Position numbers and translations under genes: made by a program | Shown: positions 7,236-16,626 of the stretch, piece after piece | How the letters are laid out: each line of letters starts with the position of its first letter | Numbering within the stretch: the first letter of the stretch is position 1 | Notes under the pieces: model-generated | Databases searched by the model: none | Told to the model about the DNA's origin: nothing | What the model saw: the letters and a program-made list of their open reading frames with translations, nothing else | Assembly: GCA_017646785.1 (NCBI GenBank) | Contig: JAGCLX010000136.1 | Span: 1-44,994, forward strand | Reading direction: 5' to 3' | DNA: 44,994 nucleotides | Source of the DNA: Alistipes sp. | Lineage (GTDB): Bacteria > Bacteroidota > Bacteroidia > Bacteroidales > Rikenellaceae

Positions 7236-10200
7236 GTGGAGTATTTGAAGAGTATCATCCGCAACTCCAAACGAGCGGATGAACTAAAAAAATGTTTGGG
7301 AACATTAGGCTCTACCGTCCATCTTGAACAGATGGTCGGCGGAGCCTATTCGCTTTATGCGGCGACTATCATTGAGCAGTTAGGAGGCATACACATCTTC
7401 CTTGCCGATGACCGTGACAGCGCAGCCTACCTTGTTAACGACCTATACGAATTACTTGATGAAGAGCATGTTGAGTTCTTCTCGTCGGGTTATAAACGTT
7501 CGGCAGCCTATGGAGCAGAAGATGCACAGGGAGTAGTTCGTCGCACGTCGGCACTCAACGCCATAAGCAACTTCAAGAATGGCTATCTGGCCATCTGCAC
7601 CTACCCTGAGGCACTTGCCGAGAGTGTTGCTGAGCGCGTAGAGCTTGTCGAGTTGTCGCTCAAGCTAAAGGTGGGTGATAGGTTAGAGCAAAGCATGCTT
7701 GTCAACTGGCTCATGGAGCATGGCTTCGAGCGTGTGGACTTTGTATACGAGCCTGGACAATACTCCGTGCGTGGCGGTATTGTCGACATCTTCTCGTACG
7801 TGGAGTCTAAGCCCTATCGCGTTGACTTCTTTGGCGATGAGATAGACTCACTGCGCCGCTTCGACATCTCGAGCCAGCTGTCACACGAGCGTCCTGAGTG
7901 CGTGGAAATAGTCGCTAATACCATGCGTGATGGCGAGGGCGCAAACCGCGTATCACTTGCCAACTTTGCATCGGGAGCTACATGGTGGATTTCTGATGGT
8001 GATTTCGCACTGCGCAAGGTTGCCGAAATACGCAAGAAGGTTCTGGAGCAGGCCGATAGCGAGGAGGATGCACGCTCGTTAGCAAGCCGCGTGACATCGC
8101 GCCAGACCCTTATTAAGGAGTGGGAGGGGGCGAGCATTGTCGTGTGGAAGGACAACATCCGCGAACGCCGCGCCACATACACCATCACCTTCAACACCGC
8201 GCCACAACCAGCCTTCAACCGCAACATCGAGATGCTGGCGGACGACATACGCTGGAACAACGAGCGCGGCTATACCACATCCATCCTCTCGCACAACAAG
8301 GCGCAGATGGAGCGTCTGAACAACATCTTCCACCCGATTGGTCGCAAGGAGGTGTCGTTCCGCGCCGAAGATATTGTGTTGCACGAGGGCTTCATAGACA
8401 ACGAACTCAAGGTCTGCGTATATACAGACCACAACATATTCGACCGCTACCAGCGCTACCGTCTGCGCGACGAGATTAAGCGTGACGAGCAGATGACCGT
8501 GGCGGAGCTTAATGCCCTGAAGGTTGGAGACTACGTTGTACATATAGACCATGGCGTTGGTCGCTTCGGAGGCTTGGTAAAGCTCAATGAAAATGGACAT
8601 ACAAAGGAGGCCATAAAGCTGATATACAAGGATAACGACATCCTCTTTGTGAATGTTCACGCTCTGCACCGCATATCTCGCTATAAGAGTGGAGAGGGCG
8701 AGCCCCCGAAGATATATAAGCTCGGAAATGGCGCATGGCAGAAGCTCAAGGCAACCACAAAGAAGGCCGTCAAAGATATCTCGCGTGAGCTTATTGCGTT
8801 ATATGCAAAGCGCAAAGCCTCAAAGGGTTTTGCCTTCTCCGAGGATGGATACCTACAGCAGGAGCTCGAAGCATCGTTCAAGTGGGAGGATACTCCCGAC
8901 CAGCAGACTGCTATTGCAGCCGTTAAGCGCGACATGGAGTCCGATCAGCCTATGGATAGGTTGGTATGTGGCGATGTTGGCTTCGGTAAAACGGAGGTTG
9001 CCATACGCGCAGCATTTAAGGCTGCGTGCGACGGCAAGCAGACCGCCGTGCTTGTACCCACCACAATCCTTGCCCTACAACACTATCGCTCCTTCTCTGA
9101 GCGTCTGCGCGACCTCCCCGTAACGGTGGAGTATATCAACCGCACAAAGTCAACGAAGGAGGCTCAGCGCATCGCCGAGGAGCTTAAGTCGGGTAAGATT
9201 GACATCCTTATCGGCACACACAAGATGCTCTCTAAGCAGATTGAGTTCCACGACCTGGGCCTTTTGGTTATCGACGAGGAGCAGAAGTTTGGCGTGGCAG
9301 CAAAGGAGAAGCTCACGCAGCTCTCTGTTGCTGTCGACACCCTCACCCTCACGGCAACACCCATCCCGAGAACGCTGCAATTCTCACTCATGGGCTCGCG
9401 CGACTTGTCGGTTATCTCCACTCCACCACCCAACCGCCAGCCCATCGTCACCGAGTCACACACCTTCAGCGAGGAGGTGATACAAGACGCCATCGAGGAG
9501 GAGTTGGCACGCGGTGGCCAGGTCTACTTTGTGCACAACAAGGTCGATGACCTACAGACCATAGCCGGCATGATTACACGTCTGTGCCCCAAGGCGCGCG
9601 TGGGCATAGGTCATGGCCGCATGAAAGCAGATGAGATGGAGAAACTCATCATGAACTTCATCTATGGTGAGTTTGACGTGCTGGTGGCCACAACGATTAT
9701 CGAGAACGGCATCGACATCGGAAATGCTAACACCATAATTATCAACGATGCGCACCACTTCGGACTCAGCGACCTCCACCAGCTGCGTGGTCGTGTGGGC
9801 CGTAGCGACCGCAAGGGATTTTGTTATCTACTCTCGCCACCCGACGAGCTTATTGGAGGTGATGCACGCCGCCGTCTGCGTGCCATCGAGGAGTTCTCGG
9901 ACTTGGGTTCGGGCTTCAATATCGCTATGCAAGATTTGGATATTCGTGGTGCGGGCAACTTGCTGGGTGCCGAGCAGAGTGGTTTCATTGCCGACGTGGG
10001 CATCGAGACCTATCAAAAAATTTTGCAGCAGGCAATCTCTGAATTGCGTGCCGAGGGCCTTGACACTTCGGGCTTGAGTGAAGCAGAAAACGACGCCATG
10101 AAGGATATCTCGTTTGTGGACGACGCCACCATCGACATTGACGTGGATGCCTCTATCCCCGACAGCTATGTGCGCTCGCAAAGCGAGAAGCTCCGCCTAT

Positions 10201-10586
10201 ACCGCGAGATCGACGCCATGCGCACCGACGAGCAGTTCGAGGCATTTGCCACACGCCTTCTCGACCGCTTCGGTGCTATACCACAGTCTGTGAGGGAGCT
10301 TATCGATGTGGTTAAGCTGCGCCGCGAGGCCATCAACCTCGGCATGGAGCATGTCAAGGTGAAGAATGGTCTGCTTATAGCGCGCTTCGTAGGCGACAAC
10401 AACTCCCCATTCTTCAAGACCGACACCTTCCTCAACATGTTGCGCAGAGTGGTATCCGAGCCCGACAGATTTGTGGTTAAGCAATACAATAACCGCCTAT
10501 CTATGACCGTTAGAAAGATATACTCTATCAGTGAGGCGGTAGCAATGCTTCGTCATTTGGCTGAGATCGCAACACCAAACAGTTAA
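7236..10586 (+). CDS. mfd: Transcription-repair coupling factor Mfd
   Basis: 1116 residues, close to the usual 1100-1150. The start is GTG 7236, preceded by AGGAAG; a TTG at 7245 is an alternative. Order: UvrB-like N-terminal module (VYEPGQYSVRGGIVDIFSY), the CarD-like RNA polymerase interaction domain (GDYVVHIDHGVGRFGG near residue 431), the ATPase motor with Walker A GDVGFGKTEVA (about 578), DEEQ box (about 680), TATPIPRTL and the RecG-like QLRGRVGRSD motif, and a C-terminal UvrA-control domain. Mfd displaces RNA polymerase stalled at template-strand lesions and recruits UvrA. It lies 16 bases after rng and 11 bases before coaX, suggesting one transcript. Confidence 0.97.
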   Translation: MEYLKSIIRNSKRADELKKCLGTLGSTVHLEQMVGGAYSLYAATIIEQLGGIHIFLADDRDSAAYLVNDLYELLDEEHVEFFSSGYKRSAAYGAEDAQGVVRRTSALNAISNFKNGYLAICTYPEALAESVAERVELVELSLKLKVGDRLEQSMLVNWLMEHGFERVDFVYEPGQYSVRGGIVDIFSYVESKPYRVDFFGDEIDSLRRFDISSQLSHERPECVEIVANTMRDGEGANRVSLANFASGATWWISDGDFALRKVAEIRKKVLEQADSEEDARSLASRVTSRQTLIKEWEGASIVVWKDNIRERRATYTITFNTAPQPAFNRNIEMLADDIRWNNERGYTTSILSHNKAQMERLNNIFHPIGRKEVSFRAEDIVLHEGFIDNELKVCVYTDHNIFDRYQRYRLRDEIKRDEQMTVAELNALKVGDYVVHIDHGVGRFGGLVKLNENGHTKEAIKLIYKDNDILFVNVHALHRISRYKSGEGEPPKIYKLGNGAWQKLKATTKKAVKDISRELIALYAKRKASKGFAFSEDGYLQQELEASFKWEDTPDQQTAIAAVKRDMESDQPMDRLVCGDVGFGKTEVAIRAAFKAACDGKQTAVLVPTTILALQHYRSFSERLRDLPVTVEYINRTKSTKEAQRIAEELKSGKIDILIGTHKMLSKQIEFHDLGLLVIDEEQKFGVAAKEKLTQLSVAVDTLTLTATPIPRTLQFSLMGSRDLSVISTPPPNRQPIVTESHTFSEEVIQDAIEEELARGGQVYFVHNKVDDLQTIAGMITRLCPKARVGIGHGRMKADEMEKLIMNFIYGEFDVLVATTIIENGIDIGNANTIIINDAHHFGLSDLHQLRGRVGRSDRKGFCYLLSPPDELIGGDARRRLRAIEEFSDLGSGFNIAMQDLDIRGAGNLLGAEQSGFIADVGIETYQKILQQAISELRAEGLDTSGLSEAENDAMKDISFVDDATIDIDVDASIPDSYVRSQSEKLRLYREIDAMRTDEQFEAFATRLLDRFGAIPQSVRELIDVVKLRREAINLGMEHVKVKNGLLIARFVGDNNSPFFKTDTFLNMLRRVVSEPDRFVVKQYNNRLSMTVRKIYSISEAVAMLRHLAEIATPNS

Positions 10587-10597
10587 TTTACACCGAG

Positions 10598-11332
10598 ATG
10601 AACCTAATCATCGACATAGGCAATAGCCGCGCTAAGACAGTTGTTATGGATGGCGACACGCTCGTTAGGGAGTATGTCACCGAGAGCTTTGACGCCCCTC
10701 TTCTGGAGTCTATTTTGGGCGACTACCCCACGATTGAGCGAGCCATCATAGCCTCAACACGTGGCGACGAGGAGAGCGTTAGAGCCGTTGTGGCTGAGCG
10801 CATTGAGAGGGTCGTTGTGTTTAAGCCTGCGACCACGCCTATACCCCTCGAGAACCACTACCACACCCCCGAGACGCTGGGTGCCGACCGTCTTGCGGCT
10901 GCCGTAGGTGCTCAGGCTATGTACCCCAACTGCGACATCATGATTGTCGACTTTGGCACAGCCATAACCATCGACTTTGTGGAGGGCGGAGCCTTCAAGG
11001 GAGGTAACATATCACCTGGTGTAACGACACGCTTCCGCGCCCTTGCCGACTACACCGCTCGCCTACCTCGTTGCTATGCAACGGAGGAGATCTTAGACTA
11101 TGGTCGCACAACGAAAGAGGCTATCGAGCAGGGGGTGATGCGAGGTGTTGAGCATGAAATTATGGGCTATATGGAGGTTTTCATGCAAAAAAATGGAGAA
11201 AAATGCACTATTTTCACCGGAGGTGACGCGAAATATTTTGTAAAGAGAATTAAAAATACGATATTTGCAGACTGTGAGCCGGTTATTTTCGGACTCAATA
11301 GAATTTTGAACTACAATGCAGAGAGGATATAA
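10598..11332 (+). CDS. coaX: Type III pantothenate kinase CoaX
   Basis: 244 residues. The ASKHA-fold signatures of type III pantothenate kinase are present: DIGNSRAK (6-13), GADR (95-98), DFGTAITID (118-126) and GGNISPG (135-141). It phosphorylates pantothenate in the first step of coenzyme A synthesis, needs a monovalent cation and is not feedback-inhibited by CoA. Its 3' end overlaps the next gene by 17 bases in another frame, which indicates translational coupling. Placement upstream of an outer-membrane protein and lptC is a recurrent Bacteroidota arrangement. Confidence 0.96.
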   Translation: MNLIIDIGNSRAKTVVMDGDTLVREYVTESFDAPLLESILGDYPTIERAIIASTRGDEESVRAVVAERIERVVVFKPATTPIPLENHYHTPETLGADRLAAAVGAQAMYPNCDIMIVDFGTAITIDFVEGGAFKGGNISPGVTTRFRALADYTARLPRCYATEEILDYGRTTKEAIEQGVMRGVEHEIMGYMEVFMQKNGEKCTIFTGGDAKYFVKRIKNTIFADCEPVIFGLNRILNYNAERI

Positions 11333-12719
11333 ATCATTCTTGAGTTTCGTCGTTGCGCTGGTAATGTCACTTTTGCCACTCGTGGCAGATGCACAGACTA
11401 GCAGCGTCAACGCATACTCGCCATACTCGATGTATGGTCCTGGCGAGCTACTCACTCCCGGTTCCGTACAGATGCGATCGATGGGTGGCGTGGGTATCGG
11501 TCTGCGCAGTGCTGGCCAGGTGAACACCCTCAACCCAGCAGCTGCAAGCATAGTGCCTCGTAAGAGCTTTCTCTTTGACCTAAGCCTCGATGGCACACAC
11601 TACCGCAACAACCAGATGAAGTATGACGCTGCGGGTGCCGAGAACTACAAGGCAAAGACAGCATACAACACCGGAAACATACACAACATCTCGTTGGCCT
11701 TCCCATTGGCTAAGAGCCTCGGCATGACAGTCAGCGTATCACCATACAGCAGCGTGGGCTACAAGATGAATGTTACAGATGAGCAGCAGGACAACTGGGC
11801 AGACATCGGCCGCGTAGTATACGGCTACCTCGGCGAGGGTGACATCACAGAGGTTAAGGCAGCGATTGGTTGGGCACCCTGGCAGCGATTGTCATTCGGT
11901 GTTGCAGCCAAGTACTTTTGGGGTAATATCGATCGTACATACTCAACAACGATAGCTAACGTAATTACCGGCACAGGCAACTACGCAGCTACAAAGGGTG
12001 TTGACCGCTACCGCGTTAATAACTTCAAGCTCCAGGCCGGTATGCAGTGGAATATCATCATGAATGATAAGCGCATACTAACATTTGGTGCTACGTACGA
12101 CCTCGGAGGCCACCTCAACCCTAAGGTTCAGAACTACGTCTACACCGACAACACGATACACAACATCCAGAATATCCCCATTCGTGATGTTATGCAGACT
12201 ATGGAGTTGCGTGTTCCCCATGAGGTTGGCGCGGGCTTCTACTACCAGGATCGCATGGTTGCGTGGGGTATCGACTACAAATACTCGGCATGGGGTAGCA
12301 GCAACGCCTCGTTCGACGAAAATAGCAATGCCGCAGACATCGCTGTAGCATACACAAATACCCACAACCTGAAGCTCGGCTTTGAGATTACGCCCAAGCG
12401 CACCGATGTCCGCAACTACCTCAACCGCATGACTTACCGCGTGGGAGCGCGCCTCGGCAACTACTACCAGACGTTTGCTGGCGAGAACCTCAACCAGATG
12501 GCCATCACAGCGGGTATCGGCTTCCCAGTGAAGATGTGGGGAACATCATCCATCAACCTTGGCTTTGAGTATGGTCGCATATCGTCGCCCGCAACGACAG
12601 AGCTTAAAGGCATGAAGGTGGGACTCGTGACACAGAACTACTATAAAATTACGATAGGATTCTCACTCTTCTCGCTCGACACATCAGACTACTGGTTTGT
12701 ACGTCAGAAGTATGACTAA
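11316..12719 (+). CDS. Outer-membrane beta-barrel protein of unknown function
   Basis: 467 residues. Residues 1-26 are a Sec signal ending ADA before Gln27. The remainder has alternating hydrophobic/polar strands rich in Gly, Tyr and Asn (for example LSFGVAAKYFWG, GIDYKYSAWGSS, SINLGFEYGRI) and ends in an aromatic-containing strand, as in FadL/PorV-like barrels. An N-terminal Gly/Pro-rich stretch (YSPYSMYGPGEL) and SMGGVGIGLRSAG resemble the plug-proximal region of FadL-type barrels. No specific substrate can be named. It is coupled to coaX by a 17-base overlap and precedes a TPR protein and lptC, so a role in envelope assembly or lipid handling is plausible but unproven. Confidence 0.8.
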   Translation: MQRGYKSFLSFVVALVMSLLPLVADAQTSSVNAYSPYSMYGPGELLTPGSVQMRSMGGVGIGLRSAGQVNTLNPAAASIVPRKSFLFDLSLDGTHYRNNQMKYDAAGAENYKAKTAYNTGNIHNISLAFPLAKSLGMTVSVSPYSSVGYKMNVTDEQQDNWADIGRVVYGYLGEGDITEVKAAIGWAPWQRLSFGVAAKYFWGNIDRTYSTTIANVITGTGNYAATKGVDRYRVNNFKLQAGMQWNIIMNDKRILTFGATYDLGGHLNPKVQNYVYTDNTIHNIQNIPIRDVMQTMELRVPHEVGAGFYYQDRMVAWGIDYKYSAWGSSNASFDENSNAADIAVAYTNTHNLKLGFEITPKRTDVRNYLNRMTYRVGARLGNYYQTFAGENLNQMAITAGIGFPVKMWGTSSINLGFEYGRISSPATTELKGMKVGLVTQNYYKITIGFSLFSLDTSDYWFVRQKYD

Positions 12720-12774
12720 TAGCCACAGTGCATTGCAAATTATACAGAAACAAAACAATAAAAAACTAATTTTT

Positions 12775-14124
12775 ATGAAAAGTGTAAAGGTTCTTTTGGC
12801 TGCTGCCGCGCTCATGGTGGGCTTCTCGGCTTCAGCACAGGATTTCAGCGACGACGCTAAGTACGGCAAGTGGGGTACAACTGTCGAGGAGCGTCAGTCA
12901 AACATCAGCGCAAGTAACTACCTCAAGGAGGCTATTGACGCTAAGGATTTCAAGCGCGCTACTGAGTACTTCCAGCAGCTCTTGAACAACTGCCCCGCAG
13001 CGTCACAGAACACATTTGCTCGTGGTGTGACAATCTACAAGAATAAGGCTCAGCGTGCTCGTAGCGTGCAGGAGCGTAAGATGTACATCGACTCTATCTT
13101 GTTCATCTATGACCAGCGTGTCATCTACTTCGGTGACCACTCAAAGAATGGTAAGGACTATATCCTCGACATGAAGGCACGCGATATGCTCCGCTACTGC
13201 ACTACAGACCGTCCTTTGTTGCGCTCAGGTTTGAAGGATGCTGTTGACGCAGGTATCGAGAGCGGCAAGCCCCACCTCGACATCGCAGCAAGCTACTTCA
13301 AGTACCTCTGCGAGGACTATGAGTATGATGATAGCGTAACAAGCGACATGATCTTGACAGAGTATGAGCGTCTTTCACCTTTGTTTGCTGAGGTATCAGC
13401 TGAGGATGAGCAGTACCGCGACATGTTCGAGACAAGCTTTGGTACCAGTGGTGCTGCAAGCTGCGAGAACCTCGAGGCATTGTTCAGCCAGAAGCTCGCT
13501 GCTGACCCCAACAACGAGGCTCTTCTTGCACAGGCTGTAGCCCTCATGTCACGCGCACAGTGCTCAAGCGACTTCTTCTTCGCAACTACTGAGCAGTACT
13601 ACACTATTAAGCCTTCATCTGAGACTGCATTATTCCTCGCCCAGGGCTTCAAGAACCGTGGTGAGAACGACAAGGCTTTGAAGTACCTCCGCGAGGCACT
13701 CGCAGTGGAGACCGATCCTGCAAAGAAGGAGCCTCTCTACGTGCAGATCGCTCTTATCGAGATTGCAAAGAACAACTACTCTTCAGCTATCGAGGCTGCA
13801 CGCGAGCTCCGCGGTATCAACCCCGAGAATGGCTACGCATACTTCATCCTTGGTCAGTGCTATGCTGCAACTCCATGTCCCGAGGATAAGATCGGTGGTT
13901 CATCAGTATACTGGGCAGCATACGACGCTATGTCACAGGCTGTTAACCTCCTCAAGGATGAGCCCGAGGTACAGAAGGCTGCACAGCAGATGATGAGCGC
14001 ATACCGCGCAGCATTCCCCGTTCAGGAGTCTTGCTTCTTCGCAGAGCTTAAGGCTGGTGACCGCTACACCATCCTCTGTGGCTATGCTTCTGGCCAGACA
14101 ACAACAGTACGTTACCGCGAGTAA
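12775..14124 (+). CDS. Secreted TPR-repeat protein
   Basis: 449 residues from ATG 12775. The frame extends upstream to 12697, but that would overlap the preceding gene and bury the signal peptide. Residues 1-21 are a signal peptide (AAAALMVGFSASA) cleaved before QDF. The rest is helical with TPR-like units, clearest at about 270-390 (FKNRGENDKALKYLREAL, YSSAIEAARELRGINPENGYAYFILGQCY). It is expected in the periplasm as a protein-interaction scaffold. Codon use is strongly biased toward frequent codons, which suggests high expression. Neighbours are the barrel protein upstream (55 bases) and lptC downstream (23 bases), a grouping conserved in Bacteroidales. Confidence 0.85.
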   Translation: MKSVKVLLAAAALMVGFSASAQDFSDDAKYGKWGTTVEERQSNISASNYLKEAIDAKDFKRATEYFQQLLNNCPAASQNTFARGVTIYKNKAQRARSVQERKMYIDSILFIYDQRVIYFGDHSKNGKDYILDMKARDMLRYCTTDRPLLRSGLKDAVDAGIESGKPHLDIAASYFKYLCEDYEYDDSVTSDMILTEYERLSPLFAEVSAEDEQYRDMFETSFGTSGAASCENLEALFSQKLAADPNNEALLAQAVALMSRAQCSSDFFFATTEQYYTIKPSSETALFLAQGFKNRGENDKALKYLREALAVETDPAKKEPLYVQIALIEIAKNNYSSAIEAARELRGINPENGYAYFILGQCYAATPCPEDKIGGSSVYWAAYDAMSQAVNLLKDEPEVQKAAQQMMSAYRAAFPVQESCFFAELKAGDRYTILCGYASGQTTTVRYRE

Positions 14125-14147
14125 CGGGTGCTCAGTAGATTAAGTTC

Positions 14148-15176
14148 ATGCACCTAATCTCTAAAAGATATGCAGTGATAGCACTCTCCATTTTGGGGAG
14201 TGCTACATTGCTATTCTCATGTAGCAACAACACACAGGCCACACACTACGACTATGAGACCTTGATGACGGAGTCGAGCGAAAACCGCACCATCACAATG
14301 ATGGAGAATGGCATGCGCTCCTACTCCTTTGTCACACCCCTTATGGAGGGATATAGCCTTGCCACAAACCCGTACCAGGAGTTTCGTCGTGGCATAGACA
14401 TGACAACATATACGCAGGACTCCTTGAACCTTCTCGACGCAACAATCACGGCTAACTACGCCATCTACTACGAGAACCAGAAACTCTGGGAGGCAAAGGG
14501 TAATGTCGTGATTATCAAGAATAACCGCGATAAGGGCGACACAACAGTAAAGGGGCATACCGAGATATACACACAGCAACTCTTTTGGAATGCCACCACA
14601 AAAAAGATATACTCGAACGTCGACACCAAAATTTTGCAGCCCGATGGCTGGCACTTTGGCGTAGGCTTCGACGCTGACGAGGACCTCAAAAACATCCACT
14701 TCCGCAAGTATAGCTCGGAGATGGAGTTTGACATGAGTCAGCCTACGCCCGAAGAGCTGGAGGCTGAGAATAAGAAACGCGAAGAGGAGGCCGCAGAGGC
14801 TGAGAAGCGCAAGGAAAAGAGCAACAATAAAAATAAGACGTCGAATAGGGGTAATGCGTCAAATAGCAATACACTAAGTAGCTCTAAGACAAATAGTAAC
14901 GACAAAACTATAAAGTCCTCAAATTCACGTCCTAATAGCAATGTGGGTAGCGCTAAGTCGCCATCTAACATTACACGTACCAACCCCGCAAGCCCAGGCA
15001 ACATCCGCAAGGAACAACAGAAGCAGGATCTAAATAGGCCAAAGAAGACGACTAACAATAAGCCTGAGTCGACACAGCAGAAGCTATCTACGTCGTTATC
15101 AACAAGCGAACTATCCTCGGAGCTTACGCCCGAGTCGCTGGACCTAAGCAGCTCCACTAAGTTGCAAGTAAAATAA
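14148..15176 (+). CDS. lptC: LptC-family LPS export protein with long low-complexity tail
   Basis: 342 residues. It is a lipoprotein by lipobox LFSC (Cys25). Residues of about 35-200 form the LptC/OstA-like beta-jellyroll (MENGMRSYSFVTPLMEGY, AKGNVVIIKNNRD, TEIYTQQLFWN, TKILQPDGWHFGVGFDAD), which passes LPS from LptB2FG to LptA in the periplasm. From about residue 205 on, the protein becomes a charged stretch (ELEAENKKREEEAAEAEKRK) and then about 115 residues made mostly of Ser, Asn, Lys and Thr with no fold signature. Most LptC proteins stop near 200 residues, so this tail is unusual. Confidence 0.85.
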   Translation: MHLISKRYAVIALSILGSATLLFSCSNNTQATHYDYETLMTESSENRTITMMENGMRSYSFVTPLMEGYSLATNPYQEFRRGIDMTTYTQDSLNLLDATITANYAIYYENQKLWEAKGNVVIIKNNRDKGDTTVKGHTEIYTQQLFWNATTKKIYSNVDTKILQPDGWHFGVGFDADEDLKNIHFRKYSSEMEFDMSQPTPEELEAENKKREEEAAEAEKRKEKSNNKNKTSNRGNASNSNTLSSSKTNSNDKTIKSSNSRPNSNVGSAKSPSNITRTNPASPGNIRKEQQKQDLNRPKKTTNNKPESTQQKLSTSLSTSELSSELTPESLDLSSSTKLQVK

Positions 15177-15196
15177 CGTGCACGCTCCCGTGTACG
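15177..15196 (+). other. Short hairpin directly after lptC
   Basis: CGTGCACG (15177-15184) and CGTGTACG (15189-15196) form an 8-pair stem with one G-U pair around a CTCC loop, starting at the base after the lptC stop. No T-tract follows, so it may mark a processing or stability site inside the operon rather than a full terminator. Confidence 0.35.
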
Positions 15197-15238
15197 CACA
15201 CGCATATATAATAAAGTAAAATAATACGAGGCTAACCA

Positions 15239-16477
15239 ATGTTAAGTATAGTTATAACCATAGCCGTGATGCTTATGTTCTCGGCCTTCTTCTCAGGAAT
15301 GGAGATAGCATTCCTCGGGCGTAACCGCCTGCGCGAAGAGATAGATAGGAAGCAGAACCCTATGTTCAACTATATCGCCGATATATTCTCACGCCACTCG
15401 AGCGACTATATCACCACCATCCTTGTGGGCAACAACATCGCCCTTGTGGTATATTCTATGACGATGTCGATATTGCTAATTGAGTTGTTCGACATGCATA
15501 ACGCTCTGGCACAGACCATCATTTCGACTATAATCATCCTGTTTATTGGTGAGTATATACCCAAGTCGGTGGTGCGCCGCAATGCCAACTTCTACTATGC
15601 AATGCTGTCGCCCGTCATCTTCCTCTTCTACATCATACTATACCCCATTACACGCCTCTCGACACTCATATCGTATGGTCTAATACGCCTCACCGGTCGT
15701 CGCATCGAGCCACGCGAAGAGCCTACGGAGTTCAACCGTGACGACTTGGCATCGCTTGTCGAGGATGAGAACGTTGAGGTCAACGACGAAGAGGAGCAGG
15801 ATATACGCCTATTCCAGAACGCCCTCGACTTTGCCGACTTGCGCGTTCGCGACTGCATGGTACAGCGCGTGGATGTAGAGGCTGTAGACCTCGAATCAAC
15901 AACCATTGAGCAGCTCACGGAGCGATTTGTAGAGACAAAATTCTCTCGTATTTTTGTTTGGCACGACTCTATTGACAACATCATCGGATATGTCAACTCC
16001 AAGAGCCTCTTCGAACAGCCAAAGTCTATCTCCGACATCATCATCAAGACGATATACGTTGCAGAGACCATGCCTCTACAGGATATGCTCGAGACCTTCA
16101 CCAAGCGCCGAGCAAGCATCGCTGTTGTGATTGATGAGTTTGGCGGCACGGCGGGTATCATCTCGCTGGAGGATGTGCTCGAGCAGATATTCGGAGAGAT
16201 TGAGGATGAGCACGATGTGCAGGAGCTTATCGAGCGCCAAACAGCTGATAACGAGTGGTTGTTCTCTGCTCGACATGAGGTTGAATACCTCAACGAGACA
16301 TACTCATTGGGCATCCCCGAGAGCGACGAGTATGACACGCTTGCCGGATATATCATCGCTGAGCATGGCGGTATCCCATCGGAGGGCGAGTGGCTATGCA
16401 ATGAGATGTTTAACATCAAAATCATCAGCCGCAAGCAGTCGCGCCTCGACGTTGTTAGCGTGAGAATTAACAAGTAG
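15239..16477 (+). CDS. CNNM/CorC (hemolysin-type) membrane transporter
   Basis: 412 residues. The N-terminal CNNM (DUF21) domain (1-180) has several membrane helices, starting with the typical LMFSAFFSGMEIAFLGRNRLR. A pair of CBS domains (about 205-325; VRDCMVQRVDVEAVD, IVVIDEFGGTAGIISLEDVLEQIFGEI-type signature) binds nucleotides. The C-terminal CorC_HlyC domain (about 335-412) is present (YDTLAGYIIAEHGGIPSEGE). Family members export Mg2+ or other divalent ions; the flavobacterial homologue is GldE. It follows lptC by 62 bases in a conserved block. Ion specificity is not readable from sequence. Confidence 0.9.
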   Translation: MLSIVITIAVMLMFSAFFSGMEIAFLGRNRLREEIDRKQNPMFNYIADIFSRHSSDYITTILVGNNIALVVYSMTMSILLIELFDMHNALAQTIISTIIILFIGEYIPKSVVRRNANFYYAMLSPVIFLFYIILYPITRLSTLISYGLIRLTGRRIEPREEPTEFNRDDLASLVEDENVEVNDEEEQDIRLFQNALDFADLRVRDCMVQRVDVEAVDLESTTIEQLTERFVETKFSRIFVWHDSIDNIIGYVNSKSLFEQPKSISDIIIKTIYVAETMPLQDMLETFTKRRASIAVVIDEFGGTAGIISLEDVLEQIFGEIEDEHDVQELIERQTADNEWLFSARHEVEYLNETYSLGIPESDEYDTLAGYIIAEHGGIPSEGEWLCNEMFNIKIISRKQSRLDVVSVRINK

Positions 16478-16577
16478 TTGCACAATACGCGCTGCAAGCG
16501 AAGATACATTACCCTCATAGATAGAGCTATAAATAGAATTTTTCCACCATATTTATCGCTGTTTAATAAAAAATTAC

Positions 16578-16585
16578 TATCTTTG
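16578..16585 (+). promoter_or_regulatory. -7 element before PpiD-like gene
   Basis: TATCTTTG fits TAnnTTTG and lies 41 bases before ATG 16627; the -33 region is weak. The 149-base gap 16478-16626 otherwise holds A/T-rich leader sequence with no other recognisable element. Confidence 0.6.
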
Positions 16586-16626
16586 GAGGCTTAAAGGATT
16601 ATTAACAATAAAAACATAAAATTAAT

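Noticed and set aside
15628..16518. 296-codon open frame on the minus strand
   Set aside because: It is antisense to the CNNM/CorC gene, has a Ser/Arg-rich composition typical of a shadow frame and no promoter or start context.
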